Below, piece after piece: positions 1-7,215 of a stretch of DNA of 64,000 nucleotides. Both the position numbers and the translations under genes were made by a program. Source of the DNA: DATATV01 sp035551355 (GTDB lineage: Bacteria > Actinomycetota > Actinomycetes > Mycobacteriales > Pseudonocardiaceae); assembly GCA_035551355.1 (NCBI GenBank), contig DASZNF010000144.1:1-64000 (forward strand), read 5' to 3'. How positions within the stretch are numbered: position 1 is the first letter of the stretch; every line of letters starts with the position of its first letter. The notes below the pieces were generated by a model. The model did not search any database. It had not been told where the DNA came from and was given only the letters and a program-made list of their open reading frames with translations.

Positions 1-364
1 CCGCGTCGTACTCATCGGTGGACACAAGGTGCATGGCCGTCTGAGGAACACGAGCGAGGTATTCGCAGATCTCGGCCGCTCGGTTCTCTAGGAGGTCAAG
101 GCCCAACCAACCCAACTCCCCGCCGATCTTCAGCAAGGTCAGTGCTAATACGTCCGCCGCAGTCACCACGCTGGCGACGTCAGACCGGTCTCCGCCCCCA
201 TCCAAGCGCTCGAACCGCCGGCCGGTGAACGTCGCCAGCTCGTGCTGATCTGCCGCGGGCTCGTGGAAGTAGGTCCGCAAGGCGGTCACAGCTTGGGCGC
301 GCTCTGGACCGTCCTGCACGAGTGCATCAAGTACCGCGTGCTGCGCCTGGTACGAGTTGGTCAC
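1..364 (-). CDS. DUF6308-like hypothetical protein, 3' end outside the window
   Basis: The reverse strand is open from a GTG at 364 to the left edge, so only the N-terminal 121 residues are visible. They contain FTGRRFERLDGGGDR followed by VVTAADVLALTLL, which resembles the actinobacterial DUF6308 family from memory; the function of that family is unknown. There is no signal peptide or membrane segment in the visible part. The GTG was chosen because it gives a sensible N-terminus; no strong ribosome binding site is seen. About 230 bases without a convincing gene separate it from the next reverse-strand ORF, so it may be a separate transcription unit from the type VII-like cassette. Confidence 0.6.
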   Translation of the reverse strand, partial: MTNSYQAQHAVLDALVQDGPERAQAVTALRTYFHEPAADQHELATFTGRRFERLDGGGDRSDVASVVTAADVLALTLLKIGGELGWLGLDLLENRAAEICEYLARVPQTAMHLVSTDEYDA

Positions 365-592
365 ACTCGATCGTCTGCTGCGGTGCGCCCGACGTTACAT
401 CCGCGCCCAGGCCAATAGCCAGGCGGACATTGGCCAGCCGACGCTGCGGCGCGACGTCGGCACCACCAAACGCGGCCTCACCGGGACGGTTGGACAGGTT
501 CCAGGCGCATCAATCCACCCGTCCCACCGGCTATTTCACCAGCTCACAGGCCGACTGGACCCGTCCAGTCAGACGGATGCCTGGCCAACTGC

Positions 593-718
593 TTAGGACG
601 GGGCCTCAGACGAGAGTGGACACGTGGAGGCGGGTGGATAGTGCGCACTTCCCCCCTCGGTCACAAAATAATTTTCATTATCAGGTAAGATTTTGATCGC
701 TTCGCCGCCGGTGCTCAT
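593..718 (-). CDS. 41-residue ORF translationally coupled to a membrane protein
   Basis: The ATG at 718 overlaps the TGA of the upstream membrane-protein gene (ATGA), which argues that this short frame is translated. The protein is 41 residues with a YPPAS motif near its C-terminus and no membrane segment. The DNA encoding VTEGGSAHYPPAS is repeated at 3230-3267, where it reads VTEEGAAQYPPAS in the same strand, so the two are relics or copies of one element. No family is recognised. It could be a truncated remnant rather than a functional gene. Confidence 0.4.
   Translation of the reverse strand: MSTGGEAIKILPDNENYFVTEGGSAHYPPASTCPLSSEAPS
627..664. repeat. 38-bp diverged repeat, copy A
   Basis: This 38-base stretch matches 3230-3267 at about 33 of 38 positions, beginning GAGGCGGGTGGATA and ending CTCGGTCAC. 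Both copies translate on the minus strand to a VTE-G-A-YPPAS peptide. They flank the amidase/WXG-like genes, consistent with duplication of a short coding segment. Confidence 0.6.
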
Positions 719-1080
719 CGATCCACATACGGTGCGCAGACGGTGATCGCGTGTATCACCGACCAGTTCTGCCGCACTGCGAGCAGACAGGCCGCTGCCA
801 CGGTTGAAGCCCCGATCACGAGCAGCGGGCGACGGTCGGTGAACAACGCGCCGATGGCAGCCAGTACACCGGCGCTGGCACATCCGACCCCGAGCCAGAC
901 CAAGGTCGTCGAGCTACCCGAATGCCCCGGCAGCGCCGCACACGATCCACCCGCGTGATGGCCGTACTGCACAAAGTCGCGGAACTGCGCGGCACCGACC
1001 AGCCCCAGCGCGATCCCGGCCAACAGCAGCGCAGCACCGGAGACGAGCAACATCAGGGACATCTTGGTGCGGGCGGTCAT
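715..1080 (-). CDS. small membrane protein of the type VII-like cassette
   Basis: A 121-residue protein with about four hydrophobic helices: residues 7-29 (LMLLVSGAALLLAGIALGL), about 57-76, 80-98 and a C-terminal stretch near 100. The loop between the first two helices holds HHAGGSC. The ATG at 1080 overlaps the stop of the preceding gene (ATGA), which is why it is preferred over the GTG six bases upstream. It is likely an integral membrane partner of the neighbouring gene of similar size. No family is recognised, and the function is unknown. Confidence 0.65.
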   Translation of the reverse strand: MTARTKMSLMLLVSGAALLLAGIALGLVGAAQFRDFVQYGHHAGGSCAALPGHSGSSTTLVWLGVGCASAGVLAAIGALFTDRRPLLVIGASTVAAACLLAVRQNWSVIHAITVCAPYVDR

Positions 1081-1472
1081 GTGCACTCCACCAAGTGCCC
1101 GATGGCCAGCGAATAGAATCCGTCGACTGTGAAGATGTTGGCCAGCAACACGGCCACCGGCAACACCAGGAAAAGGACGTGACCGCCGGCGGCCCAGCGG
1201 GTTTCACCGCCCGGATCACACAGCCGCTTGACTACCCTCGCTCCCGCACTCGCCAGCGAGACCAGACTACTGATCGCGCCGATCCAGCCCAAAGCGATCG
1301 CCGCAATGGACACCCCCGCCAGGTGGGGCACCCCGAGCGGAAGTTCCTGCTGACACGGCTCACTTGGTGTACTCAGCCGTTCGGTAACCGCGGCAACCAC
1401 GAGCATGAGGATGCTTAGCCCGAGGGCATAGGACGGAAGTCGGGGAGGTATCCCATTGCTGACGCCGTTCAC
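1077..1472 (-). CDS. small multi-pass membrane protein
   Basis: A 131-residue protein with three to four transmembrane stretches (YALGLSILMLVVAAV, AGVSIAAIALGWIGAISSLV, HVLFLVLPVAVLLANIF). The GTG at 1472 overlaps the TGA of the WXG-like gene upstream (TCGTGA), so the longer reading frame that starts further upstream is not used. The downstream membrane-protein gene overlaps it by four bases. The tight coupling places it in the same transcript as the secreted-type proteins. It could be an immunity or anchoring protein, but nothing in the sequence proves that. Confidence 0.6.
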   Translation of the reverse strand: MNGVSNGIPPRLPSYALGLSILMLVVAAVTERLSTPSEPCQQELPLGVPHLAGVSIAAIALGWIGAISSLVSLASAGARVVKRLCDPGGETRWAAGGHVLFLVLPVAVLLANIFTVDGFYSLAIGHLVECT

Positions 1473-1795
1473 GATGATCCCGGCGGTGATTCCAGCAACG
1501 TGAAAACCTCCTGTATCCGGCGGGCGGCCTCCGCGTCCGCCTGACTGTAACTGGCTGCGGACGTCCGCAGTCGATCCCCAAGTTGGCCGAGCTGGAAGGC
1601 CAGATCGGCCAGGCGGTTCTCCCAGGCGCCGGCGACCTGCATGACGGCTGCGGCCGACTCCCAACCGTGATGGCCAGCCGCAGCGGCCTGATTGGGCTCC
1701 AGATCCGATGTGATGGCCGACGACACGACCTGAGACAACTCTGTCATCGCGTTCCCTGCCGTGATGATCGGATCGGGGCGGATGTTGATGCTCAC
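1469..1795 (-). CDS. WXG100-like / ESX secretion-associated helical protein
   Basis: A 108-residue, mostly helical protein starting at GTG 1795, five bases after the stop of the amidase-domain gene. The sequence is alanine-rich with heptad-like spacing, has GHHGWESAAAVMQ near the middle and no signal peptide. Size, composition and position next to a large amidase-domain protein fit the ESX-associated small helical families (WXG100 or DUF2580/EspC-like). The canonical WXG triplet itself is absent (GWE instead), so the family assignment is tentative. Such proteins usually pair with a larger substrate for type VII export. Confidence 0.5.
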   Translation of the reverse strand: MSINIRPDPIITAGNAMTELSQVVSSAITSDLEPNQAAAAGHHGWESAAAVMQVAGAWENRLADLAFQLGQLGDRLRTSAASYSQADAEAARRIQEVFTLLESPPGSS

Positions 1796-1800
1796 CTGGC

Positions 1801-3045
1801 TCAGTATCCGTTCGGGCTGGGCGCGACGATGACCGGCTGGGACGCACCTTCTCCTGCCGCGATGTCCTGGTATCGACCGTCCAGCGAGTTGTCCAGGCCC
1901 GGGTCTGTGTGTTGGGTGTAGCGGATGTCGCCGTTGGGCAGTACGGCGGTCACGATCGCGGTGTGATGCACGTGCCCTGCGGGGTTGCCATCGCCAGGAT
2001 CCCACTGGAAGAAGAGGACGTCGCCCGGTTTGGCCTGGCTGGGCGAGACGACAGTGCCGCCTCCGTCGATCAGCAGATCGTGCAGGTTCTGCGCCCCGCC
2101 CCAACTGTGCGTCGCAGTCCCGGCCGCCACGGACGGAAATAGGCTCGTGACCAGCGGGCCGTCAAGTTCGGGGGCGTGCCAGGAATCCGTCTGCCGCATA
2201 CCGGCGGCGCTCAGCGCTGTGGAAGCGAAGTTGGTGCAGTTGTCCAGTCCTGACCAATCAAGACTGGTGTCATCCCAGTGATCGGTGGCGAATTGCACTA
2301 ACGCCATCCGATTGATGTCTCCGGAGCCGCGCAGTTGGTCTTTCACGGACTGCGGAATGCCGCCCAAATTGTAAATCTGAAGTGGTATCGCGTTCTCCAA
2401 CTCGGTCTGCTGTTGCGGACTGAGCAAGTTCCACCAGGCGCTCACCTGGCCAGGGGTGGCGTTGGCGGGGATGGTGTCGGCCAGGATGGCTAGTTCGTCC
2501 TGCGAGGCGGCACCCTGGATCTGGTTCTCGACCTGCGCGAAATCGGTCGCTGTCACCGCAGCAGCGAGGTTGCGCAGCTCGGCAGCGGCGTCGTGGTCGA
2601 GCTGCGTCGCGGCGTTCAGCGCCTCCGAAACAAGGCTCTGGACGCGGGGCAATTGTGCGTCCCCCGCGGCGCCAGGCAACCCGCTCTCGGTGACTGTGAC
2701 CCGACCATCATCCGCGACCGTCAGTCCGAGTCCAGCTGCCTCCGTCAGGGCCTCGTGCAACGTCGCCTGCGCCATGCCGGCCCCGTCCGCAAGGCCGTCG
2801 AGGATCATGACGACGCCCGCCATAGTGTCCGAAGCGATGTCGAAGCCTGTCGCGGCCGATGTGAGAGTGGCGGACGCCTTCTGACCCACCGCGTCTGTCC
2901 AGTGCTGGTCGACCTTACCCGCGCCGCGATCTCGTATGTCGTCCGACGTCTGTTGCGTGAGTGTGTGAACCTGCTGCCAAGCATTCGCGGCCACGCGCCA
3001 CAGCTGCGGCTGGGCACCCGCGAGCTGGCTAACCCTCATCGTCAT
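1801..3045 (-). CDS. type VII-type protein with C-terminal amidase domain
   Basis: 414 residues. The N-terminal 250 residues are helical and resemble the helical N-terminus of ESX effectors. The C-terminal 160 residues carry the signature of the Amidase_6-type (NlpC/P60-like) domain: a cysteine in DNCTNFAS, a WGGAQNLHDLL segment, PGDVLFFQWDP, and a histidine in GHVHHTAIV. Cys and His would be the catalytic pair for cutting an amide bond, probably in the cell wall. The ATG at 3045 follows a good AGGGGG ribosome binding site; a second ATG lies two codons on. No Sec signal is seen, consistent with type VII export. The reading frame stays open upstream to 3477. Confidence 0.65.
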   Translation of the reverse strand: MTMRVSQLAGAQPQLWRVAANAWQQVHTLTQQTSDDIRDRGAGKVDQHWTDAVGQKASATLTSAATGFDIASDTMAGVVMILDGLADGAGMAQATLHEALTEAAGLGLTVADDGRVTVTESGLPGAAGDAQLPRVQSLVSEALNAATQLDHDAAAELRNLAAAVTATDFAQVENQIQGAASQDELAILADTIPANATPGQVSAWWNLLSPQQQTELENAIPLQIYNLGGIPQSVKDQLRGSGDINRMALVQFATDHWDDTSLDWSGLDNCTNFASTALSAAGMRQTDSWHAPELDGPLVTSLFPSVAAGTATHSWGGAQNLHDLLIDGGGTVVSPSQAKPGDVLFFQWDPGDGNPAGHVHHTAIVTAVLPNGDIRYTQHTDPGLDNSLDGRYQDIAAGEGASQPVIVAPSPNGY

Positions 3046-3496
3046 CGCGCCCCCTGCGCTCTCCCCTTGCGGCCAGCAAGATGTTACCAACCCAACACGC
3101 GGTGCAACCGCGTTATGGGGATGCCAGAGCCAGCTCGTGCGCCAGGAGAGGATGAGAAGCAACACGGCGAGATCAGAGACGGCCAAGGTCAACGGAACGA
3201 GAAATTCGTCTCGGAAGTTCGGGAACACTGAGGCGGGTGGATACTGCGCAGCACCCTCCTCGGTCACCCTCACTAACCTACGCAACGGCGGGATCGATAC
3301 GGCGACGTCTCCGGCGTCAATGTGATAAGTCATCTCCAGCCTCATCCGTTCGTAGAGGCTCTCCAGCTCGGCCTCGGCTGAGTCGGGCCGTCGCCGCGCC
3401 GCCCTGCTAAGCCTTCCGCGCTCTTGTCGTTTCCCTACCAGTCGACCACCGCGACGACAATTCTGTCGCAACTCCACAATAATTCATCAGCTGATG
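3046..3496. other. 451-bp gap with an in-frame upstream extension and a repeat copy
   Basis: Between the amidase-domain gene and the upstream membrane-protein gene, the amidase frame remains open on the minus strand to 3477 and includes a plausible membrane helix (LTLAVSDLAVLLLILSW) preceded by the YPPAS repeat peptide (3230-3267). This may be a small gene that lost its stop, or an N-terminal extension. The strong ribosome binding site at the 3045 ATG argues for a separate start. Nothing else is supportable here. Confidence 0.35.
3230..3267. repeat. 38-bp diverged repeat, copy B
   Basis: Second copy of the repeat at 627-664, in the same orientation, with about five mismatches. Confidence 0.6.
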
Positions 3497-4153
3497 CTAT
3501 CGAGCCGCGTCGTAAGGGCTGGGATACGGCACTCGCAGGTAACGGTGCAGTTGACCATTAGTCTCCGCGCCGCCTGCGATCACCGAATGCAGCACCCCAT
3601 TGTAAACCAAGTCCCACATCAGCTGATCTTCCTGCAGTGACTGGACTGGAACGCTCAGCCTGTGCCCATTCTGGTCTTGCATGTTCAAGTAGAACTGGCC
3701 GACACCAACACTGAGCTTGACACTAGCCAGCTCATATGTACGGACCCACGATTTTCGTCCGCAGAGCCACTCGACGCCGGCCGAGCATTTCGTACCTCTG
3801 CGTTGTGTCAATCCGATCAGGACACCAACGAGTATCAGGATCGACCACGCCCACCAAAACCGTACCCAATGGAAATGGAACCCGTCACGGGCCGACAGAA
3901 TCAATGCGGTGGCAACGGACCCGATAACTGCGACCTGTACTGCATACGACCGGCCGCTCCGATACCACGCGAACACGGGCCCCTCGCCGGGCGGCGGCTG
4001 GGGTGCGTCAGCAGCCACTTTCTCCAGGTCAGCGCGCCGTTTGCTCGTCTGCCGGGTGCCTCGGCCGGGTGCGCGCGGTGGCCGCGGCAACCCCGTTGCC
4101 GGGTCAGGCTTCGGCGGCAGGCCCTCGGGCACGAGATACCGCACACCCCGCAT
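3497..4153 (-). CDS. two-helix membrane protein with proline-rich N-terminus
   Basis: 218 residues starting at ATG 4153 behind a strong GGAGGTTGGT ribosome binding site. The first 70 residues are proline- and arginine-rich (PEGLPPKPDPATGLPRPPRAPG). Two close membrane segments follow (VQVAVIGSVATALILS and WWAWSILILVGVLIGL), then a soluble domain of about 90 residues. The same frame is open upstream into the neighbouring gene, which would give a spurious fusion; the ribosome binding site shows the real start. Function unknown; probably a membrane partner in the type VII-like cassette. Confidence 0.65.
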   Translation of the reverse strand: MRGVRYLVPEGLPPKPDPATGLPRPPRAPGRGTRQTSKRRADLEKVAADAPQPPPGEGPVFAWYRSGRSYAVQVAVIGSVATALILSARDGFHFHWVRFWWAWSILILVGVLIGLTQRRGTKCSAGVEWLCGRKSWVRTYELASVKLSVGVGQFYLNMQDQNGHRLSVPVQSLQEDQLMWDLVYNGVLHSVIAGGAETNGQLHRYLRVPYPSPYDAAR

Positions 4154-4172
4154 ACCAACCTCCTGATGCACC

Positions 4173-4703
4173 CTAGTTCGCCCCGACCGCGGCATCGCCG
4201 GCTTGCCACCAGCCAGCGTGCCGACACCGGGAAAGATACTGCCAGCAGCCGCGCCGACCTCCGCGCCCGACGCTGCGCCGAGGGCGCCCCCGGCGACGCT
4301 GCCAGCGGTCTCGGCTACCGCCTGCTTCGGTGTCTCGCTGCCGTCGGCCACCGACACCGCGCCGAAGGTGATCGAGGCGATCGTTCCCACATACGGGATG
4401 CCCTTCAACACTCCGCTGGTCACCTTCAGCAGCCCCGAACTGTCTTCGATCAGGTCGCCGGGGCTGGCCGCGATGGCAGTCCGTAGGCTCTGCGAGATCT
4501 TGTTGATCGAGCCCTCGATCAAGGCCGCCTGAGCCCTGAATCGTGTTCAAGGTGGCGCCGCTGACATTGGACCTGATCGTCACGAGGGTCTGGACAGTAT
4601 TAGTCGCCTGCTTCATGGGAGGTGTGAGGTTCGTGTGGGCCTGCGCCTCCGACTGCCGCGCCTCCTCGCCGGCGTGCTCGTCACGTTGCTGGGTCTCTCC
4701 CAC
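4173..4703 (-). pseudogene. frameshifted helical glycine-zipper protein, ESX-effector-like
   Basis: From a GTG at 4703 the frame encodes a helical segment ending TNTVQTLVTIRSNVSG up to about 4535. Protein-like sequence then continues in the +1 frame (INKISQSLRTAIAASPGDL, VLKGIPYVGTIASITFGAVS, then a glycine zipper GGALGAASGAEVGAAAGS) to about 4210. One extra G in CAGGGCTCAG near 4530 explains the first shift. Near 4205 the original frame resumes with AGDAAVGAN and a stop, so a second, compensating one-base change is likely. Either this is an inactivated gene or there are two sequencing errors. Intact, it would be about 175 residues with a coiled N-terminus and a membrane-active C-terminus. 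Confidence 0.55.
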
Positions 4704-4767
4704 CCTCCTGACGTCGCTCCCACCCTCCTGACGCTGAGCACGCCCGAAAAGCTGACCCGGCCCGCGC

Positions 4768-4782
4768 GAGAACGCTCTTCTC
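4768..4782. promoter_or_regulatory. regulon palindrome GAGAACGCTCTTCTC
   Basis: A copy of the GAGAA-N5-TTCTC palindrome with both arms perfect, 61-75 bases upstream of the ATG at 4843. A further GGAGAA half-site lies at 4786-4791. It is the leftmost copy found and marks the boundary between the type VII-like cassette and the catabolic region. Confidence 0.55.
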
Positions 4783-4842
4783 CTCGGAGAAGAACTTGAA
4801 TACGCTGGACCGCAGATCAGCTCCGGCACAGTGAGGTGTGAC

Positions 4843-5883
4843 ATGGGGAGCACTTCCGCCTACCGCGTCGTGCAGTGGGCCACCGGCACCATCGGCGCGC
4901 ATGCACTACGTGGCATTCTCGAGCATCCGGCCATGACACTGGCCGGGGTGTACGTGCATTCGCCGGACAAGGAAGGGCGCGACGCGGGCGAATTATGCGG
5001 TCTGGGCCCGACCGAGGTCCGCGCAACCCGCGACATCGACGAAATCCTCGCGACCAAGGCCGACTGCGTGCTGTACATGCCGGCCGCGTGCGATGTCGCC
5101 GAGGTCTGCCGGATCCTGTCCTCGGGCACGAACATCGTGACCACGCGCGGCGAATTCCACCATCCGGCCAGCATGGACCCGCAACTGCGCTCGCAGGTCG
5201 AGCAGGCGTGCGCGGAGGGCGGCGTCTCGATCCACAGCACCGGCAGCAGCCCCGGCTTCATCACCGAAGCGCTACCGCTGGTGCTGACCTCGATCCAGCG
5301 CCGGTTGACCAACCTCACCATCGACGAATACGCCGACCTGTCCCGACGGGACTCACGCGCAATGCTGTTCGACGTTATGGGGTTCGGCTGCCCACCGGCC
5401 GCGATCAACGAACTCGTACTGACCCACGCCAGCACCAATTTCGGACCGTCCCTCCGGTTGGTGGCCGAGGCGCTGGGCATGCCGATCGACACGGTGCAGG
5501 CTAGTGGCGAGGTGGCGACCGCGCCTCGGGACGTCGAGATCACCGCCGGCACGATCAAAGCGGGAACCGTTGCGGCACAACGGATCATGGCCTCGGCGAT
5601 GCACGACGGGCGTGCGCTGTTGAGCTTCCGGGCGAACTGGTTCTGCACCAAGGAGATCGACGCGCCGTGGGAGCTGCGCGACACCGGCTGGCACCTCACC
5701 GTCGACGGCGACGCCCCGCTGGACATCGACATCCGGTTCCCCATCCCGCTGGAGCGGATCGCCGCCGTGACACCGGCCTACACCGCCAACCGCGCGATCA
5801 ACGCCGTACCCGCGGTGTGCGCGGCGGCCGCGGGCATCCGCACGACGCTGGACCTACCCCACCTCGTCACGCCGCTGATCTGA
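4843..5883 (+). CDS. NAD(P)-binding DapB-N-like dehydrogenase
   Basis: 346 residues. The N-terminus VVQWATGTIGAHALRGIL is a Rossmann nucleotide-binding loop of the type found in dihydrodipicolinate reductase-like and diaminopimelate dehydrogenase-like proteins. A histidine-rich loop GEFHHPASMD and the segment HSTGSSPGFITEALPL follow at about 100-150, as in many actinobacterial members. Those relatives act on varied and mostly unknown substrates. The start was put at ATG 4843 because GAGG lies eight bases upstream; a GTG at 4831 is in frame. A regulon palindrome precedes it, so it is probably part of the catabolic pathway and not lysine synthesis. Confidence 0.7.
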   Translation: MGSTSAYRVVQWATGTIGAHALRGILEHPAMTLAGVYVHSPDKEGRDAGELCGLGPTEVRATRDIDEILATKADCVLYMPAACDVAEVCRILSSGTNIVTTRGEFHHPASMDPQLRSQVEQACAEGGVSIHSTGSSPGFITEALPLVLTSIQRRLTNLTIDEYADLSRRDSRAMLFDVMGFGCPPAAINELVLTHASTNFGPSLRLVAEALGMPIDTVQASGEVATAPRDVEITAGTIKAGTVAAQRIMASAMHDGRALLSFRANWFCTKEIDAPWELRDTGWHLTVDGDAPLDIDIRFPIPLERIAAVTPAYTANRAINAVPAVCAAAAGIRTTLDLPHLVTPLI

Positions 5884-5909
5884 TCGCCGGCCGGACGGTT
5901 CCGCGACGG

Positions 5910-7103
5910 TCAGCGGATGATGATCGGGAGCGTCTCCCAGCCGCGCACCGTCGAGGTCTGCGCGAGCTTCGCGTTGTCCCAGTCCACGTCCCATTTCGGG
6001 AAGCGCCGCAGGATTTCTTCCAGCGCCACCCGGCCCTCCAGTCGGGCCAGCGCGGCGCCGAGACAGAAGTGCACGCCCATGCCGAAGGTGAGCTGGTGGC
6101 CGACCTTGCGGTGGATGTCGAACGTGTCGGGCTCGGGATAGCGCCGCTCGTCCCGGTTGGCCGAGGCGGCGATGAACAGGATCGCGCTGCCCTGGGGAAC
6201 GGTCTGGCCGTGGAACTCCACATCGGCGGTGACGTAGCGGGCGATGAACGGGCCGGGTGGCTCGTAGCGCAGGATTTCCTCCAGCGCGCCCGGGATCAGC
6301 GCCGGATCGTCGACGATCTCCCGGCGCTGCTCGGGATGTTTGGCCAGGACACTGCCGATCCAGCCGATCAGCCGGCCGGTGGTCTCGTTGCCCGCACCGG
6401 CCACCACGGTGACGTAGGTCAGCACCTCCTCCCGGGTGAGGGTGCGCCGCACGCCGTGCTCGTCCACGAACTCCGCGGTCAACAGGTCGGTCATGACGTC
6501 GCCGGCGGGATGGTCGCGGCGCCAGTCGATGTAGTCGGCGAACATCTCGTTGGTGAGCACCGCACCCTGCCGGATGTCCATCCCGGTGCCGTCCTCGGTG
6601 CGCAGGCTGTCGTCGGCCGAATCGCGCAGCGCTTCCTGGTCGGTTTCCGGAATGCCAAGCAGCATTCCGATGACCCGCATGGGCAGTTGCGCGCCGACCT
6701 CGCCGATCAGGTCGAACCGGTCGGCGCCGACCAGGGGGTCGAGGGTGCGCGCGCAGTAGTCCCGCACCTGGTTTTCCAGCGCGCTGATCCGCCGCATGGT
6801 GAACACGCCGGACAGCAGTTTGCGGTGGATGTCGTGACTGGACGGGTCTTCGAAGATCAGGGTGCCCGGCGGGATCTCGATGCCGGACTTGATGAACTCC
6901 AGGATGCCGCCCCGGGCCGAGGAGAACGTCCGCCAGTCCGGCAGCCCGCGCTCACAGTCGGCGAACCGGCTGACCGCGTAGAAGTCGTGCTCCGCGTTGT
7001 AGTACAGCGGTGATTCCTCGCGCAGCCGGCGGTAGGTCGGGTACGGGTCGGCGGTCAGGCCCAGATCGTAGGGACTCCAGTCGACCCGCGCGGCAGAATG
7101 CAC
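5910..7103 (-). CDS. cytochrome P450
   Basis: 397 residues with all P450 marks: oxygen-binding I-helix AGAGNETTG, ExxR in EEILR, and the heme loop FGMGVHFCLGAALAR with the cysteine ligand. It would hydroxylate a pathway intermediate using electrons from a ferredoxin; the only ferredoxin in the window is at 16140. The GTG at 7103 has GGGAGG at the right distance, and the longer frame lacks one. It is convergent with the DapB-like gene. Upstream there is a perfect-arm regulon palindrome at 7186-7200. Substrate cannot be read from sequence. Confidence 0.9.
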   Translation of the reverse strand: MHSAARVDWSPYDLGLTADPYPTYRRLREESPLYYNAEHDFYAVSRFADCERGLPDWRTFSSARGGILEFIKSGIEIPPGTLIFEDPSSHDIHRKLLSGVFTMRRISALENQVRDYCARTLDPLVGADRFDLIGEVGAQLPMRVIGMLLGIPETDQEALRDSADDSLRTEDGTGMDIRQGAVLTNEMFADYIDWRRDHPAGDVMTDLLTAEFVDEHGVRRTLTREEVLTYVTVVAGAGNETTGRLIGWIGSVLAKHPEQRREIVDDPALIPGALEEILRYEPPGPFIARYVTADVEFHGQTVPQGSAILFIAASANRDERRYPEPDTFDIHRKVGHQLTFGMGVHFCLGAALARLEGRVALEEILRRFPKWDVDWDNAKLAQTSTVRGWETLPIIIR

Positions 7104-7185
7104 GGCGCCCTCCCGTTCTGAGCGTTCTGAGCAGTCGCACAGCATCTGGTGAATTCGTTCTAACACTCACGCGTTTTCACGTCAA

Positions 7186-7200
7186 GAGAAGGCAGTTCTC
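7186..7200. promoter_or_regulatory. regulon palindrome GAGAAGGCAGTTCTC
   Basis: Perfect GAGAA/TTCTC arms, 83-97 bases upstream of the P450 start at 7103 and just 15 bases beyond the 3' end of the FadD3-like gene. It would serve the P450 gene on the minus strand. Confidence 0.55.
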
Positions 7201-7215
7201 ACGCCGGGCATCCGG

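Noticed and set aside
322..696. Plus-strand frames at 322-696 and 357-596
   Set aside because: No ribosome binding site, no recognisable motif, and they overlap the start of the DUF6308-like gene on the other strand.
3497..4522. A single 341-residue fusion of the glycine-zipper segment with the two-helix membrane protein
   Set aside because: A strong ribosome binding site at 4153 and the change in composition show that the downstream protein starts separately; the fusion frame results from a frameshift.
4768..4782. KstR or KstR2 steroid operators
   Set aside because: The palindrome has GAGAA arms with an N5 centre, not the AACnnGTT core of KstR or the longer KstR2 site.
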